DNA from: UBA4416 sp038327195
GTDB lineage: Bacteria > Bacteroidota > Bacteroidia > B-17B0 > Aurantibacillaceae
Direction: 5' to 3'
DNA: 64,000 nt
Assembly: GCA_038327195.1 (NCBI GenBank)
Contig: JBBQKU010000014.1
Location: 29,994 to 93,993 of the forward strand
Of this stretch, positions 33,215 to 43,066 are shown piece by piece. The position numbers and the translations under genes are program-made. The notes under the pieces were generated by a model, which saw only the letters and a program-made list of their open reading frames with translations, made no database searches and was not told the DNA's origin. Numbering within the stretch: the stretch's first letter is position 1; each line of letters begins with the position of its first letter.

Positions 33215-34111
33215 TTATTTTTTAAAAAGTTTAATTAACCATGGTAATTTATTAATTTTAAGAGTATTATAGCTTATAGGTAATGCGCCAAATCCTTTAT
33301 AAAATTTAGCTAAACTCTCTTTTGAACCGCCACCAAAATCAAAAAACAGACTTCTTGTTTCAAAAAACTGAATGGCATTATTTGTTAAAAAATGCATACT
33401 TCCAGAGTTTTCAGATTTATCAAAATTTGTTCCTTTTAAATAAACAGTATGTTTTCCATTACTAATAAAATGAGCTAATGCTTTTACATTATTTTTTGAA
33501 TCAATAACTTTGAAAGAATACAAACTTTTGTTTTCCATTGCACTGTTTAATAACACATTAAATTTTGAAATTGTGTTTGGTGATAAATGCAAGGTTTTGG
33601 AAAGAAAAGGATTTAAATAAATTGTAGAAAGATTAATCACATCAGAATAATTTATCGCTTCAAACTGTAAACCGTTTTCAATGGCTTTAGCAATATTCCT
33701 CTTTGTATTTTGATTTTGCTTGTATTCTTTGTCGTATTCAATAAAATAAGTGCTTTTTTTGGAATGAAAATTAGTCTCAAACTTATTACTCGCGTTTAAT
33801 TCAATTTCTATAAGCTTATATTTTGAACAAATCGTATTATAAATGGCTTCTTCAATTTGAGTATTTACAATCCCATATACTCCTAATTGTGGGGTAAACG
33901 AGGGCTGAGCTAAATATGGAATTCCAAATTTTTTATGCTGTGTTAAAGGAAAAACGCTGTCGTAATCGCCAATTATTAAGGCTTCCCAGTTTGGGCAAGT
34001 TGAATTTAAATAAAAGGATTGTGCAAAAACTAAGGGAAATGATGATGATAAAATTGTTTTATCCCATTTTACAAAATCAATATCACTATGTTTTAAATGC
34101 TTTATGTCCAT
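33215..34111 (-). CDS. FemAB/GNAT-like acyltransferase
   Basis: The 298-residue protein has two acetyltransferase-like halves and the motif NTKRNIAKAIENGLQF, then FFDFGGGSKESLAKFYKGFGALP near the end, the pattern of FemAB-related proteins (a GNAT-like fold) found in polysaccharide clusters. Members transfer an acyl or aminoacyl group to a sugar amine. It pairs with the similar gene at 35995-36957. The acceptor is unknown. Confidence 0.6.
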   Translation of the reverse strand: MDIKHLKHSDIDFVKWDKTILSSSFPLVFAQSFYLNSTCPNWEALIIGDYDSVFPLTQHKKFGIPYLAQPSFTPQLGVYGIVNTQIEEAIYNTICSKYKLIEIELNASNKFETNFHSKKSTYFIEYDKEYKQNQNTKRNIAKAIENGLQFEAINYSDVINLSTIYLNPFLSKTLHLSPNTISKFNVLLNSAMENKSLYSFKVIDSKNNVKALAHFISNGKHTVYLKGTNFDKSENSGSMHFLTNNAIQFFETRSLFFDFGGGSKESLAKFYKGFGALPISYNTLKINKLPWLIKLFKK

Positions 34112-34117
34112 TGTATT

Positions 34118-35092
34118 CTATACAATTTTACATATTTGGTGCCCTATATTTTTCGCCAAAGTAATAAAGTTATCAAGGGCTTCAAATGAATAACTTGCCA
34201 TCGATTTTGGATGACTTAAAATCATCATTTTATCTTGGCTTTGCTTTTCTAATTTATTTAAAATATTTGGCAAACGTGAAGCAAAAAAGCCATCAGCACA
34301 AGCAAAATGATTGGTTGATGTATAAAAATGCTTATAAATTCTTTTTTTGTCAACTAACCAATTTCCATCACCAAAAGGTTTATAAACTAATGGATTTGCT
34401 CTCATTTTATAATATAAATTCCAATAAAAGATTGGAGGAATTTTATCATAAGAAATAGCTATTTCTTTAAATTGACCATTTGGATTTTCTATGCTTGGTT
34501 CATTTTCGAACTGCCAACTTGATTTATTAGGAGCATTCAAAAAATTATAAGAATGAGCTTCAGAATCATGAAATCCTTTATAATAAACAGAACTATCTAT
34601 TAAAATATTATTTTTAATTAATGCTCTTTTAATTAATTCAAATGGTTGAACACACCAACCACCTGCGCGATATGTTTGACACGGTTTTTGAATGATGTCA
34701 ATTATTGCCTGATGATAGTTTGTTATAATTTCTTCTATTTCAAATTCATTAAAACAAGCTAATTTATAACGATTTGTATTTATTTGCCATTGATTATTTT
34801 CAAACTTACAATCTTCCCAATGAGGATGAATATGTAATCCAATTTCATGACCTAATGATACTAATAATCGTAATTGCTCAGAAATAGCGTCATAATCTGA
34901 TTTACAAACTGGGTTATTTATGTACTTTTTTAATTGAACTAAATAGCCAGCATCTATAAAAAAAACAAAAGGCACTTTGTGTTTTTCGGCTATATCTATT
35001 AATTTTTGAGTTGGTTCAAGAATGCATTTTTGTGCACTACCAGAAGATTTTCCGAAAAATAATTCATAATCAAAACTAATGTGAATTTTCAT
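34118..35092 (-). CDS. polysaccharide deacetylase-family protein
   Basis: The 324-residue product begins KIHISFDYELFFG and has LGHEIGLHIHPHWED (CE4-type H-x3-H metal site), RAGGW and MMILSHPKSM near the C-terminus. The two histidines of the motif are kept, unlike in the 32370-33176 gene. No signal peptide, so it should act on a cytoplasmic or membrane-linked intermediate. Similar proteins in surface-glycan clusters are annotated only as deacetylase-like. It ends 6 nt before the FemAB-like gene on the same strand. Confidence 0.7.
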   Translation of the reverse strand: MKIHISFDYELFFGKSSGSAQKCILEPTQKLIDIAEKHKVPFVFFIDAGYLVQLKKYINNPVCKSDYDAISEQLRLLVSLGHEIGLHIHPHWEDCKFENNQWQINTNRYKLACFNEFEIEEIITNYHQAIIDIIQKPCQTYRAGGWCVQPFELIKRALIKNNILIDSSVYYKGFHDSEAHSYNFLNAPNKSSWQFENEPSIENPNGQFKEIAISYDKIPPIFYWNLYYKMRANPLVYKPFGDGNWLVDKKRIYKHFYTSTNHFACADGFFASRLPNILNKLEKQSQDKMMILSHPKSMASYSFEALDNFITLAKNIGHQICKIV

Positions 35093-35094
35093 AA

Positions 35095-35985
35095 TTAACT
35101 TCCTTGTGGTGTATATAAAGAAACTCCTTTCGAATTATAATTTTCTATCATCCAAAAGTGCATTTCTCTTGCATTAATAATCATACAATGCGCATTTCCT
35201 ATTATAAAATGTTTTAAGAATCCAGACTTTTCAAATAATTTAATAAAATCGTTACATTTTCTTTTTTTCGACCATTCGGGATTATGAACTTTTGTCTGCA
35301 TAGTTTTCATTACACCATTTTCATCAACTAATTGAGTTTGAAACAATTCCTTGTGATATATAGGAAATTTAAAATTTTCAACGGCATCTTCCAATGTATG
35401 AAAATTAGTTAAACTGTTTAAATCCACTCCTATTAATACAATTTTTCCATTTAACTGACAAAGTTTAAAAAATGGACTATTGATATTATAGGGTGTTAGT
35501 TGATTGAAATGTGAATTTGTAATGTCTTCAGCGTGAAAACCTAAAGCACAAACTGAATCTGTAGGATGAAAACTACGTTTTACGTTTTTCATTTTTCGGA
35601 ATTCTTCAGTAACTATTCCCATTTTTGAAGGTGTATGTTTAATATCAAAAACTGGGTTTGTTTTTAAAAAATCGTAATTAAATCCCATTCCTGGAAAAGC
35701 AGGCATCATTAATGTTCCTTTACTTCCTATAACGTCAATAAACGCGTTTATTAGTGCATGTGGACCATTTTCAACAAATCCAATTTTACTTAAACTTGAA
35801 TGAAGTAAAATTGAATCTCCCTTATTAATTCCAATGCTTTCTAATTGATTAATTATATTTTCTTTGGTTACAATTTTATTTTCACTAATTAATTGTTCTC
35901 TTAATTTTAAGCGCTGCCGTTTTTTACTGTTTTTGTAAAAATCAATAATGCTTTTAGGCAAAATATAAAGCAGAAATTTTCTCAA
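35095..35985 (-). CDS. AAC(3)-family N-acetyltransferase, sugar-modifying
   Basis: The 296-residue product carries the aminoglycoside 3-N-acetyltransferase pattern: GDSILLHSSLSKIGFVENG, GSKGTLMMPAFPG, HPTDSVCALG and NINSPFFKLCQLNGKIVLIGVDL. Here it is surrounded by glycan-assembly genes, so acetylation of an amino sugar such as a 3-amino-3,6-dideoxyhexose is more likely than drug resistance. An N-terminal basic region of about 40 residues precedes the domain. Acetyl-CoA would be the donor. Confidence 0.75.
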   Translation of the reverse strand: MRKFLLYILPKSIIDFYKNSKKRQRLKLREQLISENKIVTKENIINQLESIGINKGDSILLHSSLSKIGFVENGPHALINAFIDVIGSKGTLMMPAFPGMGFNYDFLKTNPVFDIKHTPSKMGIVTEEFRKMKNVKRSFHPTDSVCALGFHAEDITNSHFNQLTPYNINSPFFKLCQLNGKIVLIGVDLNSLTNFHTLEDAVENFKFPIYHKELFQTQLVDENGVMKTMQTKVHNPEWSKKRKCNDFIKLFEKSGFLKHFIIGNAHCMIINAREMHFWMIENYNSKGVSLYTPQGS

Positions 35986-35994
35986 TGGTATAAT

Positions 35995-36957
35995 TTAAAA
36001 TAATTCTCTTTTCTTAAATTTCAATAAAATCTCTAAAGGCAGTTTTGCTTTATTTATAGTAAAATAAGGTACTAATTCTGGCCCAAAACTTCTAAAAAAT
36101 TTCTCAACACCTTTTAGCATAGATCCTTCAAAATCAAATGTTTTACAACCTAAATCTTTTGCTTTTTCAATACTTTTTTGAACTAAAAAATTATTAATTC
36201 CTTGAACGCCAGATTTTTTTTCAACGCCACCCAGTAAGTAATAGCATGTATTTTTATCAAAAACACAAAAAACCACACCTAATAAATTGTTTTCTTTTTT
36301 GGCAACAACGCTAAATGAATTTGTATCGTCTGCAAATTTCATAAATACATTTTTTAATTCAATTTCATAAATGTTAGCATCTGTTGTATTCAATGAATTC
36401 ATGAAAAATTGAAATAATTCATCTTTAGATAAAGCATTTTCTGAAACTATAACTTCCTCTTTTATAGCCTTATTAATTGCATTTCTATTTTTTGAGTCGA
36501 AATTAGATTTAATGTTTTCTATCGAACTTTCAAGATTAATTCGGTATGTATAATTTGGAATTACCTTGTATTTATTCCAAATAAATGGTTGAAAATCAAT
36601 AATGTTAGAGGGAAATGCCAGAACGGTTAGTGCACTTTTTTGGTTCAAGAAATAATTACAAATTTCTGTCATTATTTCTTTTGAGAAATTATTTACAGAA
36701 GAATTATTTTTACCATCCGAATTAAAAAATAAACCACAATGAGGAGTATATGGTGGTAATTTAATAAATGTAAATCCGTATTTTTTTGTATTTAAATAAT
36801 AAAATCCTCCAATTAATTGATGTTCATCTTTATAAATTCCAATTATAGTTAGAGTTTCAGCATAAATAGATAACCATTTTTTGCTTGCAAACACGCCTAT
36901 TAAGGGTTCTGCTTTTTCACAAAAAACATCTAGATTATTTATAGGTTTTAAAATCAC
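35995..36957 (-). CDS. FemAB/GNAT-like acyltransferase
   Basis: The 320-residue protein resembles the FemAB-like gene at 33215-34111 and has NRNAINKAIKEEVIV, CYYLLGGVEKKSGVQGINNFLVQKSIE and KTFDFEGSMLKGVEKFFRSFGPEL, a fairly typical signature for the GNAT_acetyltransf_6 group. It presumably N-acylates a sugar of the same glycan. It is separated from the next glycosyltransferase by 2 nt. Confidence 0.65.
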   Translation of the reverse strand: MILKPINNLDVFCEKAEPLIGVFASKKWLSIYAETLTIIGIYKDEHQLIGGFYYLNTKKYGFTFIKLPPYTPHCGLFFNSDGKNNSSVNNFSKEIMTEICNYFLNQKSALTVLAFPSNIIDFQPFIWNKYKVIPNYTYRINLESSIENIKSNFDSKNRNAINKAIKEEVIVSENALSKDELFQFFMNSLNTTDANIYEIELKNVFMKFADDTNSFSVVAKKENNLLGVVFCVFDKNTCYYLLGGVEKKSGVQGINNFLVQKSIEKAKDLGCKTFDFEGSMLKGVEKFFRSFGPELVPYFTINKAKLPLEILLKFKKRELF

Positions 36958-36959
36958 TT

Positions 36960-38066
36960 TTATCTATTTCTGTTTAATAATTGATTATATACTTCAATCA
37001 TTTGCTTAATATTATTATTCCAATTATATTTTTCAATTACTTTTTCTCTTGCTAATTTTCCAACTTTCTGTTTTAAATTATCATCTAACAAATACTTTTC
37101 AATTTCAGATGCAGTTTGCTCAATATTACCAACCTCTACTAGACTTCCAAAGTTACTATTTTCTATGATTTCTTTTAATCCACCAGTATTAGTTGCAACT
37201 ACAGGTTTTTCGCAAGCCATAGCCTCAATTACTGAAACACCAAAACTTTCATAATCACTTATATTTACTAAAACATCCAACATATTAAAATAGTTAGATA
37301 CTTCAGAAAATGAAATTCTTCCAGTAAAAATTACATCATTTTCAATTTTCAACTCTATTACCAATTTCTTTAAAAACTCCAATTGCGAACCCTCACCAAT
37401 TATTAATAATTTTAAAGATTTTTCAGAATGTTTATTCTTAAGATTTGAAAATGCATTAATTAATACATCCGTATTATATAATTTCTCTAGAGGCTTAATA
37501 CTACCAATTACAAATGAACTAGCATTAAATATACTTTTTACCTCTTTTTTCTTAAAATCATTAACATCTACACCGAACGGAATAATGTGAATCTTTTTAT
37601 CAGTAACAGGTTTTAAAAACTCTTTAATGGTATTTGAAGTTGCACAAATAGCATCCGCTTTACGTAAATTATATTTTAAAATGGTTTTATTAATTATATT
37701 CTTTTGTGGAAACTTCATAACGTCAGTACCCCAAGCAGAAATAACAAATGGGTGAAATCGGCTTAATGCACCAATTAATCCATAACTAGTAGCATAATGT
37801 GCATGAACAACATCTGGTTTAAATAATTGAATTGCTTTTTTTAGAGGTGTTACAAATTTCAAATAAGATAGCTTGCTTGAAACGTTATCCGTATCTAACT
37901 TATTTTCAGGTTCAAAAAGAAGAGTAATGTTATGTTTGTTTTTATACCAAGAATATGAAGCTTTATTGAAACTAAACAATCCAACTTCTATACCTTGATC
38001 AGCTAGACCTAACGCCCACTTTTCAGTATGTTCAGAATATGTATCAGATAATAACAAAATTCTCAT
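36960..38066 (-). CDS. glycosyltransferase family 4
   Basis: The 368-residue GT-B enzyme has AHYATSYGLIGAL, IPFGVDVNDF, and the C-terminal SDYESFGVSVIEAMACEKPVVATNTGGLKEII block with the E-x7-E motif that binds the nucleotide-sugar donor. It acts in the cytoplasm on a lipid-linked acceptor. Its stop and the next start overlap by 4 nt, so it belongs to the long minus-strand operon. Confidence 0.9.
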   Translation of the reverse strand: MRILLLSDTYSEHTEKWALGLADQGIEVGLFSFNKASYSWYKNKHNITLLFEPENKLDTDNVSSKLSYLKFVTPLKKAIQLFKPDVVHAHYATSYGLIGALSRFHPFVISAWGTDVMKFPQKNIINKTILKYNLRKADAICATSNTIKEFLKPVTDKKIHIIPFGVDVNDFKKKEVKSIFNASSFVIGSIKPLEKLYNTDVLINAFSNLKNKHSEKSLKLLIIGEGSQLEFLKKLVIELKIENDVIFTGRISFSEVSNYFNMLDVLVNISDYESFGVSVIEAMACEKPVVATNTGGLKEIIENSNFGSLVEVGNIEQTASEIEKYLLDDNLKQKVGKLAREKVIEKYNWNNNIKQMIEVYNQLLNRNR

Positions 38067-38833
38067 TTACGTGGAAATATAAAGTGTTTTAATAACCTCA
38101 ATTTAGAAAAACTGGTCAAATAATGATACCATTTTCTTCCATAATCTTTGCTAATCAATAATTGTTCTTTTATGAAAATAGTGGTAATACTTCCCGTTTT
38201 TGAAGTTTTATAGTATCTAAATTGAGAAACTGAAAAATTACATTGATATATATTGGCGTTATTTTTTAAACATCTTAAAATATATTCATAATCAAAACAG
38301 CATTGATATGATTTTAATAACCCAATTTTATTAGTAAAATTTTTCTTGAAAAATGAACCAGGTTGAAAAATAGCTGGTTCTTTAGTTGTTAATTGTTTAA
38401 AATCTAATTTCCAAGTGTTTATTGTTTTTAATTCATCCCCAGTTTCATTAATGTAAGTTATAGCACCATAAATATAATCAATAGAAGAATCATACTTTAA
38501 AGTATGAACTAACTTAAAAAAACCATTTATATCTAATAGATCATCTGTGTTTAACCATGTCCAATAATCACCAGAACATTTTAATATTCCTTTATTTATT
38601 GCATCATACTGACCATTATCTTTCTTAATTTCAATATAATCAATTATGTTTTTATACTCATTAATAATTTTTTGAACTTTAGGATTTGATTCTGAATCAA
38701 AAACTAAAATTTCAATATCTATGCCCTTTCCTAATGATTGTTTTTTAATTTCAGCTAAATTCTTTAAAGTAAGATCAATAAATTGGTCTTGATTAAAAGA
38801 TGGAACTATAATTGAAAATTTTATATTATTCAA
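38063..38833 (-). CDS. glycosyltransferase family 2
   Basis: The 256-residue GT-A protein opens with FSIIVPSFNQDQFIDLTL, has DGQYDAINKG (ribose/uracil binding) and WLNTDDLLDI, where the acidic pair binds the metal and donor phosphate. It is probably an inverting transferase for a hexose or deoxyhexose. It is the 5'-most gene of this minus-strand operon, 85 nt from the opposing plus-strand gene. Confidence 0.85.
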   Translation of the reverse strand: MNNIKFSIIVPSFNQDQFIDLTLKNLAEIKKQSLGKGIDIEILVFDSESNPKVQKIINEYKNIIDYIEIKKDNGQYDAINKGILKCSGDYWTWLNTDDLLDINGFFKLVHTLKYDSSIDYIYGAITYINETGDELKTINTWKLDFKQLTTKEPAIFQPGSFFKKNFTNKIGLLKSYQCCFDYEYILRCLKNNANIYQCNFSVSQFRYYKTSKTGSITTIFIKEQLLISKDYGRKWYHYLTSFSKLRLLKHFIFPRK

Positions 38834-38918
38834 AAGAGTAAATTATTAAAATATAGTGTAAATTTAACATTTTAGTTTAAATCATTTTAGCATTATAAAA
38901 GAAATATAAATCTCTTAA

Positions 38919-40049
38919 TTGTCCAAAATAAAGGAAATAATCGTTTTTTCTATTGGTGATTCACTTGAGTTAAAAACATGGTCAAATGTTCCATATTTTT
39001 TCACAAAGAGTTTAGAGGATAATCAAATTAAAATAAACAGAGTAAATATTGATGAGAATTATGTTTTAAGTATTATTTATAAATATTCAATTTTTGCATT
39101 TCTCAAATTATTTTATAAAAACTCAAACCACACTTATTTCAGATCAGGATTAAACTATTATTTAACAAATCTAAAAATTAGAAATGCAATAAAAAAATAC
39201 AATAAATCTGATGCGCATTTGTTTTTGACATATAGTTTTTGTTCCAAAAATTATTCTTCAAAAAAAACTGTTCTATTTAGTGATTGGAGTTATTTATATT
39301 ATTTAAATACATTTTTAAATAGAAAACCATTTTGGTTTGAAAAAAAAACTTTAAAACGCGAAGAAAAACATATAGAGTCATCTGATGCTGTTATTAGCTT
39401 ATTTCCAAAATCAAATAAATTTAACGCTTCAAATTATAAAAACTTAAATTTATATTATTTAGGAAACGTAATTAATAGCAATTACAAATTAAATAAGGTT
39501 GATCTTATCACTAAAAAATTAGTAAGTAATAAACTATTATTTATTGGTAATGAAAAATATTTAAAAGGTGCGTTAGATTTAATAAATGCCTTTAAAGAAC
39601 TTTCAAATAAGAATATTGAATTACATATCATTGGCTTAAAAGAAGAAGAAGTTAATGTAAATTTGCCCAATTTATTTTATTATGGTTATTTAAATAAAGG
39701 AATAAGTAAAGAAAATGAATTATATTATAAATTAATTTCTGACGCAAAAGCAATCATAAATACAAATCCTGATTGGGGAGCGTTTTCAGCTATGACAGAG
39801 GCCATGTATTTTTATACCCCAATAATTACTGCTCCATATTCTGAATTTACTGAAACCTATGGTAATGACATTTCATTCGGTTATTATATTAATAACGATT
39901 CAAAATTAGAATTATTATTAAATATTGATCGCATTTTAAATATTTCAAATGAAAAATATTTGAATATTATGAATAATGCACATGACATAGTGGAAGATTT
40001 TAATTGGGAAAAATATAGTAATAAGGTTTTGGAAATATTATCAAAATAA
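38919..40049 (+). CDS. glycosyltransferase (GT4-like), opposite strand
   Basis: The first codon is TTG, since a TAA lies directly upstream and no ATG fits; 376 residues result. The protein lacks the usual GT4 N-terminal signature but has VLFSDWSYLYYL, NKLLFIGNEKYLKGALDLINAFK and DWGAFSAMTEAMYFYTPIITAPYSEF in the donor-binding domain with the expected E-x7 spacing. It is the only plus-strand gene in the minus cluster, divergent from the GT2 at 38063 and convergent with the GT2 at 40068. It looks like an inserted or flipped gene. Confidence 0.7.
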   Translation: MSKIKEIIVFSIGDSLELKTWSNVPYFFTKSLEDNQIKINRVNIDENYVLSIIYKYSIFAFLKLFYKNSNHTYFRSGLNYYLTNLKIRNAIKKYNKSDAHLFLTYSFCSKNYSSKKTVLFSDWSYLYYLNTFLNRKPFWFEKKTLKREEKHIESSDAVISLFPKSNKFNASNYKNLNLYYLGNVINSNYKLNKVDLITKKLVSNKLLFIGNEKYLKGALDLINAFKELSNKNIELHIIGLKEEEVNVNLPNLFYYGYLNKGISKENELYYKLISDAKAIINTNPDWGAFSAMTEAMYFYTPIITAPYSEFTETYGNDISFGYYINNDSKLELLLNIDRILNISNEKYLNIMNNAHDIVEDFNWEKYSNKVLEILSK

Positions 40050-40067
40050 AAATAGATAGATTTAATA

Positions 40068-41081
40068 TTATTTATTTGGTTTGATAATATTTAATAACAT
40101 AAATAACGGTTTAAATATTATTTTATCTAAAAATTTACTTTTTAAAAAAGGATAATTTTTATTGAAATCATTTAATAATGAAATATTTGGATTTTTCTTT
40201 AAATAAATATTAGCTTCAAATAAGCGATATTTGTAATAAACAAACAGAATAATTTTCTGGTTTAATGACAAATAACTTCTTAATGAGCTAAACACATGAT
40301 TGTTAACAATTTTATAGGCATAATAAGCTTGTTCAATATATCTTAGTTGAAAGTATTTGTCATTAAGATTATTGTTTGTTGTCGAATTTGGATGTATAAC
40401 AAAATGACACAAAGATTTATTAATAACAAAAACGCCTACTTCGGATGTTAGTCTTAAATTATATTCCAAATCACAAATTTGATGTAAAAGTTTATCATAA
40501 TAGCCTACTTTTTCTATTAAATTCTTTTTAAAGAAAATTAAACTTGGTTCAGCAATAAAATTAAGCGCAATATATTTTGTTGAAAGCTCTGCAATACGTT
40601 TAGGCGAGAAATAATGGCTTTTATCATTTTCTTCAAATTGATTTTCTAATTTTTCAACTTGGTACTCATAATAATCCTTATCTTTTTTTGAAACAGTCAG
40701 TGGTAATTCAAAACTGCGTTTAGAAATAATGAAATCATAACCATTACTTGCAGCATTAACAAATTCTTCAATTGCATTTTTTTCAAGATAATCATCCTGA
40801 AACAACCATTTTATATATTCACCAGAAGCTAGATTCAATGTTTTATTCCAATTTTCAACTAGTCCTAAGTTTAATGAATTTTTAGTAAATTTTATTCGAT
40901 TATCTTTTTTAATATACTCATTAATAATTATTTCAGTTTCATCTGATGAAACATCATCATTAATAATTAATTCGAGTTTATCATAAGTTTGCCCAATAGC
41001 ACTTTCGATGCATTTTTTAAGATAAGCAGCTCCATTGTAGGTTGGAATGCAAATACTTACTAAAGGTAGTTGTTTAATCAC
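40068..41081 (-). CDS. glycosyltransferase family 2
   Basis: The 337-residue GT-A enzyme has VSICIPTYNGAAYLKKCIESAIGQTYDKLELIINDDVSSDET and LFQDDYLE, a typical DxD-type catalytic region, with a C-terminal hydrophobic helical region that probably binds the membrane. Its start overlaps the next gene by 8 nt. Confidence 0.88.
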   Translation of the reverse strand: MIKQLPLVSICIPTYNGAAYLKKCIESAIGQTYDKLELIINDDVSSDETEIIINEYIKKDNRIKFTKNSLNLGLVENWNKTLNLASGEYIKWLFQDDYLEKNAIEEFVNAASNGYDFIISKRSFELPLTVSKKDKDYYEYQVEKLENQFEENDKSHYFSPKRIAELSTKYIALNFIAEPSLIFFKKNLIEKVGYYDKLLHQICDLEYNLRLTSEVGVFVINKSLCHFVIHPNSTTNNNLNDKYFQLRYIEQAYYAYKIVNNHVFSSLRSYLSLNQKIILFVYYKYRLFEANIYLKKNPNISLLNDFNKNYPFLKSKFLDKIIFKPLFMLLNIIKPNK

Positions 41082-41934
41082 GTTTAAATTTACGGTAAAA
41101 ATTAATTAGAATTCTTGTTATATTATATTTAAATCTATCAATAAAAGTAAGTGTGTTATTCTCTGTTATTAATACGTCTTCGAATCTAAAAAATAAATTT
41201 GAATTATACTTTTTAATCAATCGAATGTAGAAATCAACATTGATGTTAAAGTTCATTCGAGCTAATGTAAACAGTTCATCTTTTCGATAAGTACAAAATA
41301 AAATTTTTTTCTTAATTAAGGGTATTCCTTTCTCCAAATGATAATTAATGCAATAATAATAAGGGCTAAACTCACCATTATAGTTGTTATTATCAACAAA
41401 CGAAGACATTGATAAACCTTTTGATAATAAAAATTCACTTAATCCAACTTCGTAAGTCATAATAACATCAGAAATATTTTGTAATAGTTTGTGTTTATTA
41501 AAATATTCTTTCGTAATTTTTATTGCATTTTTATTAAGAACAATAAAATATGATTGAATGTGTGGAGAAATAGCATTAGAATTTGTCATTCCTTGAAAAT
41601 CAGCCAAATTATTATTTGACCATAAAACAAAATCATCTAAAGATTTAAACAATATGCATGAATCATTCACTAATGCAATTTTACTATATAAATCAATATT
41701 ATGCTTTAAAAAGGCATGATACCATAAGCCGAAATCAAAACCTTCATTTTCTTCAATTTGAAGTTTAATATTTTCACTTTTTAAAAAATTAATACTCTTA
41801 TCGGTTATGCTTTTTTGGGAAGTTAAAAATACCACTTCATCAAAATGCTTATTTAATTCTTTTAAATAGACAGTTATATAATATGGGATATTATTTGTTT
41901 GAAAATATGAAGCAAAAAAACAAATTGTTTTCAT
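41074..41934 (-). CDS. rhamnan-synthesis-F (RgpF)-like protein
   Basis: The 286-residue product has ENEGFDFGLWYHAFLKHN followed by KIALVNDSCILF and SPHIQSYFIVL, the D-x-G and N-D-S blocks of the RgpF family (PF05045). Family members act in rhamnose-containing and other polysaccharide clusters and are believed to be glycosyltransferases. The donor is unknown. The protein is shorter than most RgpF homologues. Confidence 0.7.
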   Translation of the reverse strand: MKTICFFASYFQTNNIPYYITVYLKELNKHFDEVVFLTSQKSITDKSINFLKSENIKLQIEENEGFDFGLWYHAFLKHNIDLYSKIALVNDSCILFKSLDDFVLWSNNNLADFQGMTNSNAISPHIQSYFIVLNKNAIKITKEYFNKHKLLQNISDVIMTYEVGLSEFLLSKGLSMSSFVDNNNYNGEFSPYYYCINYHLEKGIPLIKKKILFCTYRKDELFTLARMNFNINVDFYIRLIKKYNSNLFFRFEDVLITENNTLTFIDRFKYNITRILINFYRKFKRD

Positions 41935-41935
41935 T

Positions 41936-43066
41936 TTATTTCTTTATAAAATCATTTAAATAATTTAACCAGATGTTATTCCATATAGAAATATCAAATT
42001 TACTCGCCTTTACAGTCGCAATTTCACTTTCCCTTTGTTTAGGTTTATTCATTATCGTAAGCATTTCCTGACTCATTTTTTTCGCATCAGAATTGTCAAT
42101 TATTTTTCCATAATCATTACCCAATACTTCATTTACTCCAATACAATTATTAGCAACAACAGGCAATTCTAATAACATTGCTTCTAAAGTCACCAAAGAA
42201 AATGATTCTAATTTTGATGTAAGTAAAAATCCATCCGCACAATTAAAATATTTTAAATAATCAATATCTTTGTTAGTTGCCCAAATTATAAAATCAGAAA
42301 CATGATTATCAACAGCATATTTGAGATACACTCTTTCATTTTCGATTCCCTGATTAGAACTACCAATCCACATTAATTTAAAATTATTAGTGTGTTTTTT
42401 AAGTTGTACAGCAATATCAATAAATAATTTAGGGTTTTTATTTTCGTCAATTGAACCAACCATTGTCCATACAAATTCATTTTCATTTATGTTCAATGAT
42501 TTCCGAATATAGTTATAATCAATTTTATTATATTTAATTGTATTTGTATTAATTGCGGGATAGCAAACTCTAATATCTGCTTTTGATTTAAATTCTAATA
42601 AAACAGATTTACTTGCATTTGAATTTGCAATTATCATTTTTGGATAATTAATCAATTGTTCCAATTGAACGTTTGACAAAATCTTATACATTTCCGACAA
42701 TTCATGAACATGAACAATTATTTTAATTTTATTTTGAACTGCAAAATCAATAATTTCAGGTAAAACAATCGTATTAATATACCAAACAGAATCTTTATAT
42801 AATTTTAATTTTTTTTGCAGAATTCGTTTTCTGAAAATTTTATAATAAATTTTTAATAATAAATTACTTGGATTTTGGTATTTAAAAATAAAATCTTTAT
42901 TTATTTTAATTGGAATATCATCATATAATATGCCTTTGTATTTTGATACAATAGTAGCGTTAAAATGATTTGGTAAATATTTAATCAAATTAAATAATAC
43001 CATTTCTGACCCAGTTTTTTGAAGTGTTGGGGTAAAAAATGTAATATTTAATAGTTGATTATTCAT
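41936..43066 (-). CDS. glycosyltransferase family 4
   Basis: The 376-residue GT-B protein has PTLQKTGSEMVLFNLI at the N-terminus, IIVHVHELSEM in the acceptor domain and a C-domain KLESFSLVTLEAMLLELPVVANNCIG with the conserved E-x7-E spacing. It probably adds one sugar of the repeat. It is placed two bases upstream of the RgpF-like gene and overlaps the following GT2 gene by 8 nt. Confidence 0.88.
   Translation of the reverse strand: MNNQLLNITFFTPTLQKTGSEMVLFNLIKYLPNHFNATIVSKYKGILYDDIPIKINKDFIFKYQNPSNLLLKIYYKIFRKRILQKKLKLYKDSVWYINTIVLPEIIDFAVQNKIKIIVHVHELSEMYKILSNVQLEQLINYPKMIIANSNASKSVLLEFKSKADIRVCYPAINTNTIKYNKIDYNYIRKSLNINENEFVWTMVGSIDENKNPKLFIDIAVQLKKHTNNFKLMWIGSSNQGIENERVYLKYAVDNHVSDFIIWATNKDIDYLKYFNCADGFLLTSKLESFSLVTLEAMLLELPVVANNCIGVNEVLGNDYGKIIDNSDAKKMSQEMLTIMNKPKQRESEIATVKASKFDISIWNNIWLNYLNDFIKK

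Noticed and set aside
35095..35985. AAC(3) gene as an aminoglycoside resistance determinant
   Set aside because: Context is a glycan cluster with amino-sugar synthesis genes, and no resistance or mobile elements surround it; the same fold acetylates sugars.
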